42,902 nucleotides of DNA from Firmicutes bacterium HGW-Firmicutes-15 (GCA_002840245.1 PHAA01000029.1:1-42902), one strand, 5' to 3'; shown: positions 1-9,020, counted from the stretch's first letter. Numbers and translations: made by a program. The notes: generated by a model not told the origin, from the sequence alone.

Positions 1-42
1 TATCACCAATCTTTAATAAAAATAGCATCTTAAGAAAAGGAG

Positions 43-75
43 GACACATTAGCTTATTCTTTTTGAAAATGTGTC
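43..75 (-). terminator. Possible weak terminator hairpin after the ECF S-like gene
   Basis: GACACATT (43-50) pairs with AATGTGTC (68-75), an 8-bp stem with a 17-base loop. Read on the minus strand it lies 68 bases past the end of the gene at 144-899 and is followed by a pyrimidine run (CTCCTTTTCTT). The loop is large and the T run is interrupted, so termination is only inferred. The rest of 1-143 holds no gene that I can see. Confidence 0.35.
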
Positions 76-143
76 TTGACAACGGGGGGCACTATAAAAC
101 TCGTCCAACATTTTCTATGAACAAAATAGGATAATTATGGCTC

Positions 144-899
144 TCACTTCTGACCCTTAAACACAAATCCAAACAGAGATATGATAAAGATTCCACCGGT
201 TGTATACATTAATGGAGATGCCGACATCTGAAAACCCATAGTAATCATCAATATCAGGAACACCTCACTGACCAAAAGAGACAGTAACAGTCCATATTTT
301 ATAACAATATGCTTTTTTACGTTCCGGGTTTGTCTAATCTCCTCTGGTAGAGTAATTTCCATTTTACTATCCTCAGAAGTCAGTACAATAAGTAACGGCA
401 AACCAAATATAATTGGAAATCCAAAGTCGTTAAGCAAAATAATCCAAAATATCCGAGGCATCCACATGCCAAACAGCATATCCAGGCCACAGGCAATCAG
501 TATGGCTGTGGCAATGGCAGCAACAGCAGATATCACAATGTATTTAACTATATTTTTGTTGCTTTTTACGTTGGGCTTTTCCCTATTGCCAGATATGTGC
601 CAAAGTTTATAGGGTAGCCAAGCAGCAATGAAATTACCTACAAAACCTAGAATAGATCCTTGGGAGAAGGTGCCGAAAAGATCTGCGATCAGGTTGCCTA
701 TGGCACAGCCCCACGCTCCGGCAGGCCCTAATAGCAGCCCTGCTACTACCGGCACCGCATTGACAGGCCGCACTTCGGTAAACCCTTCGATGAGCACCAT
801 CACTTTAAAGGGTACAGCCATCCCAATAAATATCAGGGCACAGATAACTATCTGCCATAATTTTTGTTTTGATTTAAAAGGCGAAAATATTTCTTGCAT
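144..899 (-). CDS. ECF-type transporter S component-like membrane protein
   Basis: A 251-residue polytopic membrane protein with about six hydrophobic segments. The N-terminal half (near residues 35-85) reads like an energy-coupling-factor substrate-binding (S) component: EVRPVNAVP, then a Gly/Ala/Pro-rich LLLGPAGAWG and IADLFGTF. S components capture a vitamin or base and use a shared EcfA/A'/T module for import; no such module is in the window. Its substrate cannot be read from sequence. It is the last gene of a tight minus-strand run, starting only 3 bases after the EamA-family gene ends, so it is probably co-transcribed with the binding protein, lipoprotein and EamA transporter upstream. 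It could also be a stand-alone membrane protein with the same fold. Confidence 0.6.
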   Translation of the reverse strand: MQEIFSPFKSKQKLWQIVICALIFIGMAVPFKVMVLIEGFTEVRPVNAVPVVAGLLLGPAGAWGCAIGNLIADLFGTFSQGSILGFVGNFIAAWLPYKLWHISGNREKPNVKSNKNIVKYIVISAVAAIATAILIACGLDMLFGMWMPRIFWIILLNDFGFPIIFGLPLLIVLTSEDSKMEITLPEEIRQTRNVKKHIVIKYGLLLSLLVSEVFLILMITMGFQMSASPLMYTTGGIFIISLFGFVFKGQK

Positions 900-902
900 T
901 AA

Positions 903-1814
903 TTATTCCCCCACGGTGCATTGATCAAGGCTGTTCTTTTTACTTAAAAAATCTGTTCCTGCACAGATGGCCCCGGCAACGATAAAGGCTGCCCCAACTA
1001 GTTTTGCACTTGTCAGAAGCTCTGTAGACCCGAAAGTATTAGGAATAAGCAATGCAAGCACCAAAGTCACCACTGGCTCTGTAGAGGCTATGACCGTTAC
1101 GGCAATAGGCGATGTATATTTTTGCGAATACATCAACATTATGTAGGCATAAGCTTTGGCAAAAAAGGCTAATAGAAAAATATTGGCCAGGATTTCCTTA
1201 GTATATGTTAGTGCAAAAAAGGTCTTGGGTTCCTCAACGAACCATAACACAAAGCCAATAATAGCTGTGAAAAACATCTGCCCGATTCCAAGTAATAGCG
1301 GATCGCTTTTTTGGGTAAAACTATCAACGGTGATAATGTACATTGCCATGAAAAGGCAGGCCGCCGCCATAGCCAGAACACCGTAATTCAATGTATCTTC
1401 GGGCTTTAGGCCACTGGTGCAAATGAGGCCGATCAGTATTAAAACAATCCCCAACAGGTTGTTGGGACTTGGTTTGCGATTAAATAGGAGCAGCAGAAGG
1501 GGTACAAATACAATATTCAAAGATGCTACAAAGCTGGCTGTGGATGCTGGTATCCGTGTAATGCCAATCCTCTCAAGGATGAGATTTCCGCAAAGAATGG
1601 CTGCTAGAATAAGGCTTCTTTGCAAGGTTTTTTTATCAAACTCCTTAAGCCTTTTAAAAAATACGATGACTAAAATGAGGCTGGCAATCCCTGTTGTCAT
1701 AGTCAAATAGGCAAAGGGTGAGATAGAAGAGGGAATATTCTTGATAAATATGTAAGACGAGGCCCAGCACAGAGTAATGGAGAACAAAACAATGTTTGAC
1801 TCAGTCCTTGTCAT
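903..1814 (-). CDS. DMT-superfamily (EamA) transporter
   Basis: A 303-residue protein with ten predicted membrane segments arranged as two EamA-type halves, the usual size for the drug/metabolite transporter family. Typical features are the N-terminal CWASSYIFIK segment and the end-of-repeat ASTEPVVTLVLALLI segment near residue 245. Family members export amino acids, metabolites or drugs across the cytoplasmic membrane; the substrate here is unknown. The start overlaps the stop of the upstream lipoprotein gene by 4 bases (1811-1814), which indicates translational coupling. Its place in an operon that follows the RiPP exporter allows, but does not prove, a role in self-protection or in metabolite efflux. 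Confidence 0.85.
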   Translation of the reverse strand: MTRTESNIVLFSITLCWASSYIFIKNIPSSISPFAYLTMTTGIASLILVIVFFKRLKEFDKKTLQRSLILAAILCGNLILERIGITRIPASTASFVASLNIVFVPLLLLLFNRKPSPNNLLGIVLILIGLICTSGLKPEDTLNYGVLAMAAACLFMAMYIITVDSFTQKSDPLLLGIGQMFFTAIIGFVLWFVEEPKTFFALTYTKEILANIFLLAFFAKAYAYIMLMYSQKYTSPIAVTVIASTEPVVTLVLALLIPNTFGSTELLTSAKLVGAAFIVAGAICAGTDFLSKKNSLDQCTVGE

Positions 1815-2239
1815 GGCTTTGCTCCCTCGTAAAATTCATAATTTACTTTTTGCTTTTCTATGAGTATGGAATTCTGGTTAAGATCACGCAATATCTCGTC
1901 CATGATGGCTTTCATTTGCTGATCGGTAGCATTATAGAACTCAAAAACAAGGCTATTTTCGTGGGTTATCACCCCTTTTTCATCCTTGTATGCACCTTTG
2001 GCAACACGAGCCGTAAAACCGTCTACATATTTCAGAGCGATGTCACTTACCTTCTTCTCCGCTTCCTCGTATGAAATCTGTTGTGTGTAAGTATCCTCAT
2101 CATTTAAGCCGATATACATAGTGTATTTGAGCACCTCGTTTTGCCCAAGGCCAGTCTGCGTTACACAGCCGGAAAGCATAAAACATAATACGATAATCAA
2201 AACAATCGAAATATGCGGTTTTTTCATCAATTTCCACAT
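1811..2239 (-). CDS. Small lipoprotein, DUF3574-like
   Basis: A 142-residue lipoprotein. A hydrophobic signal sequence ends in the lipobox MLSGC, giving a lipidated Cys at residue 25. The mature part (YTMYIGLNDEDTY, then DGFTARVAKGAY) resembles the DUF3574 pattern of small secreted proteins, whose function is not established. The gene lies 3 bases after the substrate-binding protein gene and overlaps the EamA gene by 4 bases, so the three are surely one transcription unit. The start could be the Met at residue 5 (MKKPHIS), since the ribosome binding site GGAAGG is rather far from the first ATG. The DUF assignment is from remembered family pattern, not a search. Confidence 0.65.
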   Translation of the reverse strand: MWKLMKKPHISIVLIIVLCFMLSGCVTQTGLGQNEVLKYTMYIGLNDEDTYTQQISYEEAEKKVSDIALKYVDGFTARVAKGAYKDEKGVITHENSLVFEFYNATDQQMKAIMDEILRDLNQNSILIEKQKVNYEFYEGAKP

Positions 2240-2242
2240 ACT

Positions 2243-3364
2243 TTATTCAAACCTTCCATCCTTACAAATTAAAATTGGCAGCTTATTTACATCTACTATC
2301 ATCGCACCGCCCTTAGCAAAGGCGATATGCCTCCCAATGCCCTGATAGCCCTTTTCTTCATGCATCGCCTCGGCTATCTTGGACGGATCGTTTGTGTCCA
2401 ACCGTACGGCAGTATCAACAACAAGCCTGATCATGTCATAACCCTGAACCGCCCATATATCTGGCTCTTGGCCGTATTTTTGCCGATACCTTTCCTTGAA
2501 TGCTTTAAGCCTTACGCTGTCTTCAATAACCAGAGTAGAAGGTACCATCATTCCCTCGGCTATTAATTTATACTCAGCAAGGGCATTAGCCCTGTTGAAA
2601 ATAGGCTCACCCATAACTGCTAATCCCTTATCTTTACTGCGCAGCATTTTCAAGACCTCAAAGGCGCGATCCAGACCATACTGGGAAATGACCACGCCGT
2701 CCACACCCAGAGCTTGCCAGCGGCTGTAAACACTGTCAAATGCATTTGCCGAGGCAATTGACGGCACATAATCCACTATTTTTGTTTCAGTATTCAATAA
2801 TTTAAGTTCAAAGGCTGTAACCATTTCCTCCTGTGATTGTTTGCCGTTGTGATAGACGGCAATTCGCTTGTAGCCATTTTTCAAAGCATAATCCGCCATA
2901 GCCTGGCCTAAATCGGAAAAAGCAGGCACACCACAAAAAATATATGGGTTGTATTTCGCAAAAAGGCTGTCATAGGCACCATACGGAAACAGGGTCAGCT
3001 TTCCGCTCCTGGTAAGAATATCTTCTGTGGTTTTGGAAACATCAAAGTTTTGCAGATTAAACACCGCAGTAACTCTATTGTCCGCCGCTACCTTGGTTGC
3101 CATTTCTACACCTTTTTCGTAAAGGGCTTGATCGTCAATAACATCGATTTTTGTATTAAACCCTTTATCAGAATACTCTGTATTTACATCCTCCGCTGCT
3201 AGCTGCACACCATTGATAAACGCTCCGTCAGCTGTCAGCCAGGTTGCATCAGCCAAGACTGGAATATAAATTTCACGGCCACCGACTTTTTCCTTATTAG
3301 TGCATGATATAGATATGAGACTTAGTGCAGTAATAATGCAGATAATCAACAGTTTTTTCATCAT
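2243..3364 (-). CDS. ABC transporter substrate-binding lipoprotein (type 1 periplasmic binding fold)
   Basis: A 373-residue lipoprotein with lipobox SISC (Cys 21) and a two-lobed fold of the branched-chain amino acid/Leu-Ile-Val binding class: VQLAAEDVNTEY near residue 56, RIAVYHNGKQSQEEMV near 168, and VQGYDMIRLVVD near 306. Such proteins capture a small ligand outside the membrane and present it to an ABC permease or a sensor. No matching permease or ATPase is near it. It heads the four-gene group ending at 144, 54 bases after the second exporter gene ends, so it may belong to the exporter operon. The ligand is unknown. An immunity, sensing or scavenging role in the RiPP locus is inference only. 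Confidence 0.8.
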   Translation of the reverse strand: MMKKLLIICIITALSLISISCTNKEKVGGREIYIPVLADATWLTADGAFINGVQLAAEDVNTEYSDKGFNTKIDVIDDQALYEKGVEMATKVAADNRVTAVFNLQNFDVSKTTEDILTRSGKLTLFPYGAYDSLFAKYNPYIFCGVPAFSDLGQAMADYALKNGYKRIAVYHNGKQSQEEMVTAFELKLLNTETKIVDYVPSIASANAFDSVYSRWQALGVDGVVISQYGLDRAFEVLKMLRSKDKGLAVMGEPIFNRANALAEYKLIAEGMMVPSTLVIEDSVRLKAFKERYRQKYGQEPDIWAVQGYDMIRLVVDTAVRLDTNDPSKIAEAMHEEKGYQGIGRHIAFAKGGAMIVDVNKLPILICKDGRFE

Positions 3365-3418
3365 GACCCCCTTCTCCAGGTTAAACCTCTTTCATTTTAT
3401 CTTAGAAAAATGCCTGTA

Positions 3419-5590
3419 TTAGCTAATCTGCCTTTGCGCAAACTCGTAAAATAAACCTCTTTTCTCCATAAGCTCCGCAAAAACACCCTCTTCAGAAATT
3501 ACCCCTTTGTCCATTACAATGATTCTATCACAGTTTTTGACTGTTGATAGACGGTGAGCTATAACAATTCTGGTACATCCCAGCTGCGCCAGGCTGTCTG
3601 AAACATGCTTCTGGGTAATATTATCCAAGGCGCTGGTCGCCTCATCAAAAAACAGTATTTTGGGGTTTGAAACCAGGGCTCTGGCAATGAGTATCCTCTG
3701 TCGCTGTCCTCCGGATATACTGCCGCTGCCCTCGCTGATTAACGAGTGCATGCCCATAGGCATATCTTTGATGTCCTCCTCAACTCCTGCCATTCGAGCT
3801 GCCCTCCAGGCATCGTCAAGGGTACTCCAAGGCGAAGCAATAATTATATTGGAAAATATATCTCCAGCAAAGAGCTTGCCGTTTTGCAGGGCAACTCCGA
3901 TGCATTGCCGTACTGAACGAACATCAAGAGTTTCCAAATCCGATCCGTCATAATACACGGCCCCTGCTTCTGGCTTCTCAAATCCCAGCAGCAGCCGCAT
4001 GAGGGTTGATTTGCCACAGCCGCTTTTCCCGACTATGGCAATATATTCACCTGGATTTACTTTCAAGCTTATATTATCAAGAATGATTGGTCCGTTTTGG
4101 GTATAGCGAAAGCTAACATTTGATATATCAATATTTCCGGAAAGCGATGTAACAATCTGTTTGCTTTCATCTACTTCAGGGATGGCCTCAAAAATAGGTT
4201 TGACCATTTCTAGAAGCGGCTTTATGTTGGCAATGGTCATAACCACACCCGCCAGTGACATTATGGCTCCGCTGACGGCACCGTAAGCAATATTGAAAGC
4301 CATGTAGTCAGATTGGGAGATTTTATTCAGACCTGCAAAATAGTAGAGCAACAGGGTGCCTCCTAGGGTAAGGGCTCCCGTTATTGCCCCATTGAGCCGC
4401 AAAAAAAGAGGCGGCGAGAAGGTTAGTCTACCCGTTTCCTTATACCCCGCTGCCCATTTAGCAAAGGCCCGTCTTTCGGCACCAGCCAACTTTACCTTTT
4501 GCAGACCATTAAACAGCCCAAATACCAGCCCGCTTACTTTGGCAGACAGAATCATCTGTTTTTTTGATAATTTTTGTTGCAGCATACCAGTTAATACTGT
4601 AAAGGCAAACATGGTTATTATGACTAGCAAACCAGGAATAACCAGTGTCGGCGCAAAGCTTCCCATCTGAAAGATATAAACAAAGGAAAAGAGAACTGAA
4701 AGCCCAGTTGTTAAAACCGTATCTGAAAGCATAGTGCAAAGCTGATTAATGCTCATAGCACGGGTGCTTAGTTCCCCTGCCGAAAAATCTTTAAAAAAGG
4801 CTGCCGGCAGGGAGAATATCCTGGCCATAGCCGCAGTCTGAACCGAAAGGTTTATTTTGTCACGCAGCCTGGTCAAAACCAGGTTTCGTGTAATCCCAAA
4901 CAAAGACGAACCGATAGCCACCCCAATTAAAAGGCCTGCCACAGGGAACACATCGCTTTTAGTTCCGCTGGGAATAACGTTGTCAAAAATCTGCTTGTTT
5001 ACAAAGGGTGTAAAAAGCCCCAGCAGGCTGACCAACAAGCTGGCACCGAGTACAAAGGCAATATCGGCTCTGGTAATAGAACGCAGAGCAAAAATCCCCA
5101 GGTCCAGCAATCTTAGTTTTTTGGCAGGTAATGCAGGGTAAAAGCAAAAAGCATCGGCATCGAGCTTTGACGCTGTTTTGCTGCTGACCTTCACCTGCTT
5201 GCCAGAATCCCAATCGTAGAAAGTATAACCGGATGGAAAAGCTGGAACTATGGCTACCGGTTCACCTTCTTTAGTACTGCCCAGCAAAACCCCGGTAGTG
5301 TCCTGCCACCATTTCCCCGTTAATTCCACACGCCTTCGCATCACCCCGGATGGGCGCAGCATATATTCAAGGCGGGAATTGATGTCCACGATTTCCTCTG
5401 GTACTCGTATTATTTTAACCCCGAGGGCAGACAACACCTCATTAATAGCGCTCTCTACAGCCAACTCTTTTCCCTCAGCCAAGGATTTATCCCTATTGTC
5501 GCCAATTATGGTAAAAAGGTCAGAGAAGGCGTTGTCCATTGCTTTATGATCATTTTCAAGACGTTTTTGCAGCTGCTCGCTGAATGCCAC
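3419..5590 (-). CDS. NHLP-type bacteriocin export ABC transporter, permease/ATPase without peptidase
   Basis: A 723-residue half-transporter. The first 150 residues carry no C39 peptidase Cys; six membrane segments follow (about 165-440), then an ATPase domain with Walker A GKSGCGKST, signature SGGQRQR, Walker B LFFDEATSALD and switch AHRLST. This matches the second ABC protein of NHLP/Nif11 bacteriocin systems, which accompanies a peptidase-containing partner. It starts at a GTG preceded by GGGGGAG and lies 18 bases after the partner gene ends. The two probably form a heterodimeric exporter with the HlyD protein at 14019-14912. The N-terminal domain is likely the regulatory or substrate-binding domain of this family. 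Confidence 0.9.
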   Translation of the reverse strand: MAFSEQLQKRLENDHKAMDNAFSDLFTIIGDNRDKSLAEGKELAVESAINEVLSALGVKIIRVPEEIVDINSRLEYMLRPSGVMRRRVELTGKWWQDTTGVLLGSTKEGEPVAIVPAFPSGYTFYDWDSGKQVKVSSKTASKLDADAFCFYPALPAKKLRLLDLGIFALRSITRADIAFVLGASLLVSLLGLFTPFVNKQIFDNVIPSGTKSDVFPVAGLLIGVAIGSSLFGITRNLVLTRLRDKINLSVQTAAMARIFSLPAAFFKDFSAGELSTRAMSINQLCTMLSDTVLTTGLSVLFSFVYIFQMGSFAPTLVIPGLLVIITMFAFTVLTGMLQQKLSKKQMILSAKVSGLVFGLFNGLQKVKLAGAERRAFAKWAAGYKETGRLTFSPPLFLRLNGAITGALTLGGTLLLYYFAGLNKISQSDYMAFNIAYGAVSGAIMSLAGVVMTIANIKPLLEMVKPIFEAIPEVDESKQIVTSLSGNIDISNVSFRYTQNGPIILDNISLKVNPGEYIAIVGKSGCGKSTLMRLLLGFEKPEAGAVYYDGSDLETLDVRSVRQCIGVALQNGKLFAGDIFSNIIIASPWSTLDDAWRAARMAGVEEDIKDMPMGMHSLISEGSGSISGGQRQRILIARALVSNPKILFFDEATSALDNITQKHVSDSLAQLGCTRIVIAHRLSTVKNCDRIIVMDKGVISEEGVFAELMEKRGLFYEFAQRQIS

Positions 5591-5608
5591 TGAATTCTCC
5601 CCCTTAAG

Positions 5609-7753
5609 CTAATTGCTAATTAGTGCGGCATATTTACCACCCATTTGCATTAGCTCTTCATGCCGGCCCCGTTCGGCAACCCTGCCTTTATCCAATACGA
5701 TGATCTCGTCGCAGTCCCTAATAGTGGAAAGCCTGTGGGCCACAATAATCAGGGTAATCCCCCTTGCTTCAACCGCTTCCATTATCAGCTGCTCAGTTTT
5801 GGCATCCAATGCACTGGTTGCCTCGTCCAGGATGATGATGGATGGTTCCTGGGCTAAAGCCCTTGCTATTTCGAAACGCTGCCTTTGACCACCGGAGAAG
5901 TTTTTGCCGCTTTCCTGGATTATATGGGAGTATCCTCCCTCCCGCTGCATAATATCCTCATGAATCTGAGCATCCTTGCAGGACGATACAATAACAGCTT
6001 CATCAATAGACTTATCCCACATGGTGATATTATTTTCAATGGTATCCTCAAAGAGCACTATATCCTGATCTACTACTGCCAGTGACCCTGTGAAGATACT
6101 CCGGTTAATTTCATTCTTAGTTAGTCCACCAAAGCGGATTCCGCCAGACCATGGCTGATATAGGCCGGAAATCAGTTTTGCCAGTGTTGACTTGCCGCTG
6201 CCCGAACCACCTACTAAGGCAACACTACCACCCTGTACAAGCTTAAGGGAAAAATCCTCAACCAGGGGAGGTGAAAGTTTGTTGTACCCAAAAGTAATAT
6301 TTTCAATCTCAATTTTTCCCGTAAGCTTTTGCAAGCATTTATCATCCAATTGGTTCTGTTCAGTATCATCAACATCCGGCTGGTAATTCATGACATCTTC
6401 TACCCTCTCCATCTCCGAGCGCATCTCAATAAATGATTGTCCCACTCCCACCAACTGATTGACTGGGGACAGGAACGAGGATAAAAAGCCCTGGAAGGCT
6501 AAAAGCATACCAATCGTAAACTCTCCATCCAAAATAAGGTAAACCCCTATCATTAAAACAGCGGTATTTGCAATCTGCTGTAATAGTGAGGGTATTATGC
6601 CATAGAACTGGTTGGCTTTAGAAAAGACAACCAGGGCATTCCCCTGCTTGGCAAAATACCCTGCCCAACGTTCAAAAAAGCCATTTTCCGCACCTGACGC
6701 TTTGATAGTTTCAATCATCTCAAAGCCAGACATAGTTATACCCGCCAGCTTTCCGCCATCACGCTGCATAACCCGGCTCATATTTACCCGTTTCTTAGAT
6801 ACCATTTGCAGCACCAGCATATTAAGCAAGGCGGTTCCGATACCTACCAAAGATAAGGTCACGTTGTAACTAAGCATTACCCCCAGATAAAGCACCAGTA
6901 AACATACATTCATAAATATAGGTGCTATTTGGCCGATCAAGGTGGAGGCAATCCTTTCATTGCTTGATTGCCTGGAGGCAATATCACCGGCAAACCGTTG
7001 GGAGAAAAACTCCACCGGCAGGCGCAGCACATGCCACATAAAGGAGGCATTGGCTTCTATGGCCAGCTTGCCCTCGATTTTGAGCCAGTAGATGCCCTGA
7101 ATGATGCTCACCACAAATTGAAAAATGAGGGCCAGCAGCATAAGGCCAATAAACGGCATCAGCCACTCAGGGTTTTTACCTGATAGGATATTATCCATGA
7201 AAACCCTCGAGAAAAACGGAGTTATTATTCCAACTCCTGCTGTGAGAATGCCAGTCAGAATTACAAATGCAAATGCTGCAGACGTACCGCGCAGCCGTTT
7301 CTTGGCAAAGCCCCAAACGCTTTTAGGCTTGCCCTCAGCTACAAATTCCTCACTTTTTTCGAAGCGTAAAACTATTCCGGTAAAGCTTTTGTCAAACTCA
7401 TCCAGATCTACTTCAACTATACCCCTGGCCGGATCATTCAGCACTGCCTTATCCTTTTTAAAACCGTTCAACACTACAAAATGATTGAAATTCCAATGGA
7501 TAATAGCAGGCAAAACAATGTCCCGAAGAGCCAAGGGTTCCATTCGGTAACCTGCAGCTTTCAGTCCATAGGCTCTTGCGGCCTTTAATACATTTTTGGC
7601 ACTGCTGCCGTCGCGGGATACCCCGCAATCTGCCCGCACCTGCTCCAGAGGCAGCCATTTTCCATGATAGGCCAGGACCATGCAGAGGGACGCCGCTCCA
7701 CATTCCAGGGCTTCCATCTGCATGACCACCGGCACTTTTATAATTTTTGACAT
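5609..7753 (-). CDS. NHLP-type peptidase-containing ABC transporter (C39 peptidase, permease, ATPase)
   Basis: An exporter that cleaves the leader and pumps the core peptide. The N-terminal C39 peptidase has the catalytic Cys in LECGAASL (residue 18 from the chosen start), the catalytic His in NFNHFVVL and the Asp in LNDPARG. Membrane segments follow at about 160-430, then an ATPase with Walker A GGSGSGKST, signature FSGGQRQR and Walker B IIILDEATSALD. I chose the ATG at 7753 because GGAGA sits 6 bases upstream; an ATG at 7771 would add six residues. C39 enzymes cut after double-Gly-type sites, and the four precursor-like proteins in the window have such sites (VVGG, VVAGA, VAGG, TAAG). It lies 45 bases after the 145-residue precursor gene. 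Confidence 0.93.
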   Translation of the reverse strand: MSKIIKVPVVMQMEALECGAASLCMVLAYHGKWLPLEQVRADCGVSRDGSSAKNVLKAARAYGLKAAGYRMEPLALRDIVLPAIIHWNFNHFVVLNGFKKDKAVLNDPARGIVEVDLDEFDKSFTGIVLRFEKSEEFVAEGKPKSVWGFAKKRLRGTSAAFAFVILTGILTAGVGIITPFFSRVFMDNILSGKNPEWLMPFIGLMLLALIFQFVVSIIQGIYWLKIEGKLAIEANASFMWHVLRLPVEFFSQRFAGDIASRQSSNERIASTLIGQIAPIFMNVCLLVLYLGVMLSYNVTLSLVGIGTALLNMLVLQMVSKKRVNMSRVMQRDGGKLAGITMSGFEMIETIKASGAENGFFERWAGYFAKQGNALVVFSKANQFYGIIPSLLQQIANTAVLMIGVYLILDGEFTIGMLLAFQGFLSSFLSPVNQLVGVGQSFIEMRSEMERVEDVMNYQPDVDDTEQNQLDDKCLQKLTGKIEIENITFGYNKLSPPLVEDFSLKLVQGGSVALVGGSGSGKSTLAKLISGLYQPWSGGIRFGGLTKNEINRSIFTGSLAVVDQDIVLFEDTIENNITMWDKSIDEAVIVSSCKDAQIHEDIMQREGGYSHIIQESGKNFSGGQRQRFEIARALAQEPSIIILDEATSALDAKTEQLIMEAVEARGITLIIVAHRLSTIRDCDEIIVLDKGRVAERGRHEELMQMGGKYAALISN

Positions 7754-7798
7754 AGGATATCTCCAACTCATTGTTAGATAGTAACGATTAGCAATATG

Positions 7799-8236
7799 TT
7801 AACCAAAATACCCATATTGGCAGCTATCACATCGATTGGTCATTCCAAAATGAGGATGATATTTATAGCCAGGACACACATAGTTAAAGCCGTTACTCGC
7901 CATCGATTTTTTTATGTATTCTGGGTCCTCAAATTTAGTGCAGTGTATACACCCAGAATAACGGAATTGCGCTTCGCCTCCGACCACCTGATCCAGCTCC
8001 TCATCCGATAGTTTTCCGTCTTTAGAGGATACCTGAAGCTCCTTCAATTCAACAATGCTAAATTCAAAACCAGCTTCTTTAGCCATAGGCAGGATTTCGC
8101 GTTCGAATAATTTGTCCTTCTCAGCCTCATCAAGTGTTTGCAAATTACCTCTACTAACTACACCCAGATACTTATTCTTAAGATCACTGTTCATCTCCAT
8201 TGACATAAAAAACCTCATCGCACTTTCTTTCGACAT
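7799..8236 (-). CDS. Nif11-type leader RiPP precursor with Cys-rich core (second of tandem pair)
   Basis: A 145-residue precursor-like protein. Residues 1-60 match a Nif11-like leader (MSKESAMRFF, then FEREILPMAKEAGFEF). The leader ends in LSDEELDQVVGG (GG at 86-87), a C39 cleavage site. The predicted core is 58 residues with Cys at 96, 99, 121, 136 and 139, rich in Tyr, Phe, Gly and His. Core Cys spacing C-x24-C-P-x-Y-x11-C-x2-C is identical to that of its upstream neighbour; Cys99 is extra. AAGGAGG lies just before the ATG. It is followed by the peptidase transporter. No lanthionine synthetase, sactionine-type synthase or cyclodehydratase gene is present, so the Cys chemistry (disulfide, metal binding, or radical SAM modification) is open. 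Confidence 0.85.
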   Translation of the reverse strand: MSKESAMRFFMSMEMNSDLKNKYLGVVSRGNLQTLDEAEKDKLFEREILPMAKEAGFEFSIVELKELQVSSKDGKLSDEELDQVVGGEAQFRYSGCIHCTKFEDPEYIKKSMASNGFNYVCPGYKYHPHFGMTNRCDSCQYGYFG

Positions 8237-8253
8237 AAAATTACCTCCTTTTT

Positions 8254-8721
8254 CTAATAGTCTCTTATCTTTCCCCAGGCTCTGAAATTGAAATTTTTGC
8301 AGGTTCTACAATTATAGGAATACCGATAATTCTTATCTACTTCGTACTTGGGGCATTTATACATGCCGTCATAATTACCAATGCCTGCTAATAAGGACTT
8401 TTCCATGGTACTATTGTCTGCCACATCACACCACATGTCTACGCTGTAAGCCCCATCCGCTCCTGCAACTACCTTTTCCAGCTCCTCATCGGATAACTGA
8501 GCGCTTTGCGAGGAGGTCTCAAGTTCCTTCAACTCATCAAGAGTAAATTCAAACCCAGCTTCCCTGGCCAAGGGCAGGATTTCACCAACGAAAATTTTGT
8601 CCTGCTCTTCTTGGCTCAGCTTTTGTCTAAAATACTTGATTATTACTGTAAGGTACTTTTCCTTTAACTCGTGATTCTCCTCCACAAGTTTGAAGAATCG
8701 CATCGCGTTTTCCTTTGACAC
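8254..8721 (-). CDS. Nif11-type leader RiPP precursor with Cys-rich core (first of tandem pair)
   Basis: A 155-residue precursor-like protein, paralog of the next gene: the leaders align nearly end to end (MSKENAMRFFKLVEEN, then GEILPLAREAGFEFT). The leader ends in LSDEELEKVVAGA, a Gly-Ala rather than Gly-Gly site near residue 87. The core of about 67 residues has Cys at 98, 123, 138 and 141 with the same C-x24-CPxY-x11-C-x2-C spacing as its partner, and a longer aromatic, basic C-terminus. The start is a GTG 7 bases after AAGGAGG. It is the first gene after two promoter-like blocks (8838-8920 and 8756-8786). The tandem pair could act as a two-peptide bacteriocin or as separate peptides; this is inference. 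Confidence 0.85.
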   Translation of the reverse strand: MSKENAMRFFKLVEENHELKEKYLTVIIKYFRQKLSQEEQDKIFVGEILPLAREAGFEFTLDELKELETSSQSAQLSDEELEKVVAGADGAYSVDMWCDVADNSTMEKSLLAGIGNYDGMYKCPKYEVDKNYRYSYNCRTCKNFNFRAWGKIRDY

Positions 8722-8755
8722 AGAAATGCCTCCTTCCTTTATTAGGTTCCTTTCT

Positions 8756-8786
8756 ATATACGATGAATTCTTTTAAGTAGCTCAAT
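8756..8786 (-). promoter_or_regulatory. ECF-sigma-like promoter, copy 1 (precursor/exporter operon)
   Basis: On the minus strand this block reads TGAGC (8784-8780), 17 bases, then CGTATAT (8762-8756), close to the Gram-positive ECF pattern TGAAAC-N16-17-CGTA. It matches the block at 13968-13998 at 28 of 31 positions, and both end about 35 bases before their start codon. It is 34 bases ahead of the GTG of the first Cys-rich precursor. The likely reader is the ECF sigma factor at 13148-13660; that link is inference. Confidence 0.65.
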
Positions 8787-8837
8787 CCTCGTAAAATTAA
8801 GTTTTTTCACATTGTTTCTTTAAATATGTAGTTTGTC

Positions 8838-8920
8838 TAATCTTGCTCTAAAAGCAAGAATTATGTTATGCATATGTAATTGATTATATCCCAATTAAAA
8901 GCTATATTGGGGAAAATATA
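8838..8920 (-). promoter_or_regulatory. Duplicated promoter/operator block, copy 1
   Basis: About 80 bases that match 14963-15041. Read on the minus strand the block has CCCCAATAT at the -35 position, TATAAT at 8888-8883, then an inverted repeat TCTTGCT/AGCAAGA (perfect here, between 8841 and 8859). There is no TTGACA box, which suggests a promoter needing an activator. It is upstream of the tandem Cys-rich precursors. The rest of the 299-base gap 8722-9020 shows no gene. Confidence 0.5.
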
Positions 8921-9020
8921 TGCACCGGAAACCTACAGGTTTTAATCCTCTGGCTTTTAACTATCCCTTCAAGGTTAACCTGATTCGCTTTATACTTTTA
9001 TGGGACAACCATCCATTTGC

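Noticed and set aside
73..100. TTGACA followed by TATAAA on the plus strand
   Set aside because: The two boxes are only 11 bases apart and no plus-strand gene follows. The DNA might be the remnant end of an insertion sequence, but I cannot show the other end.
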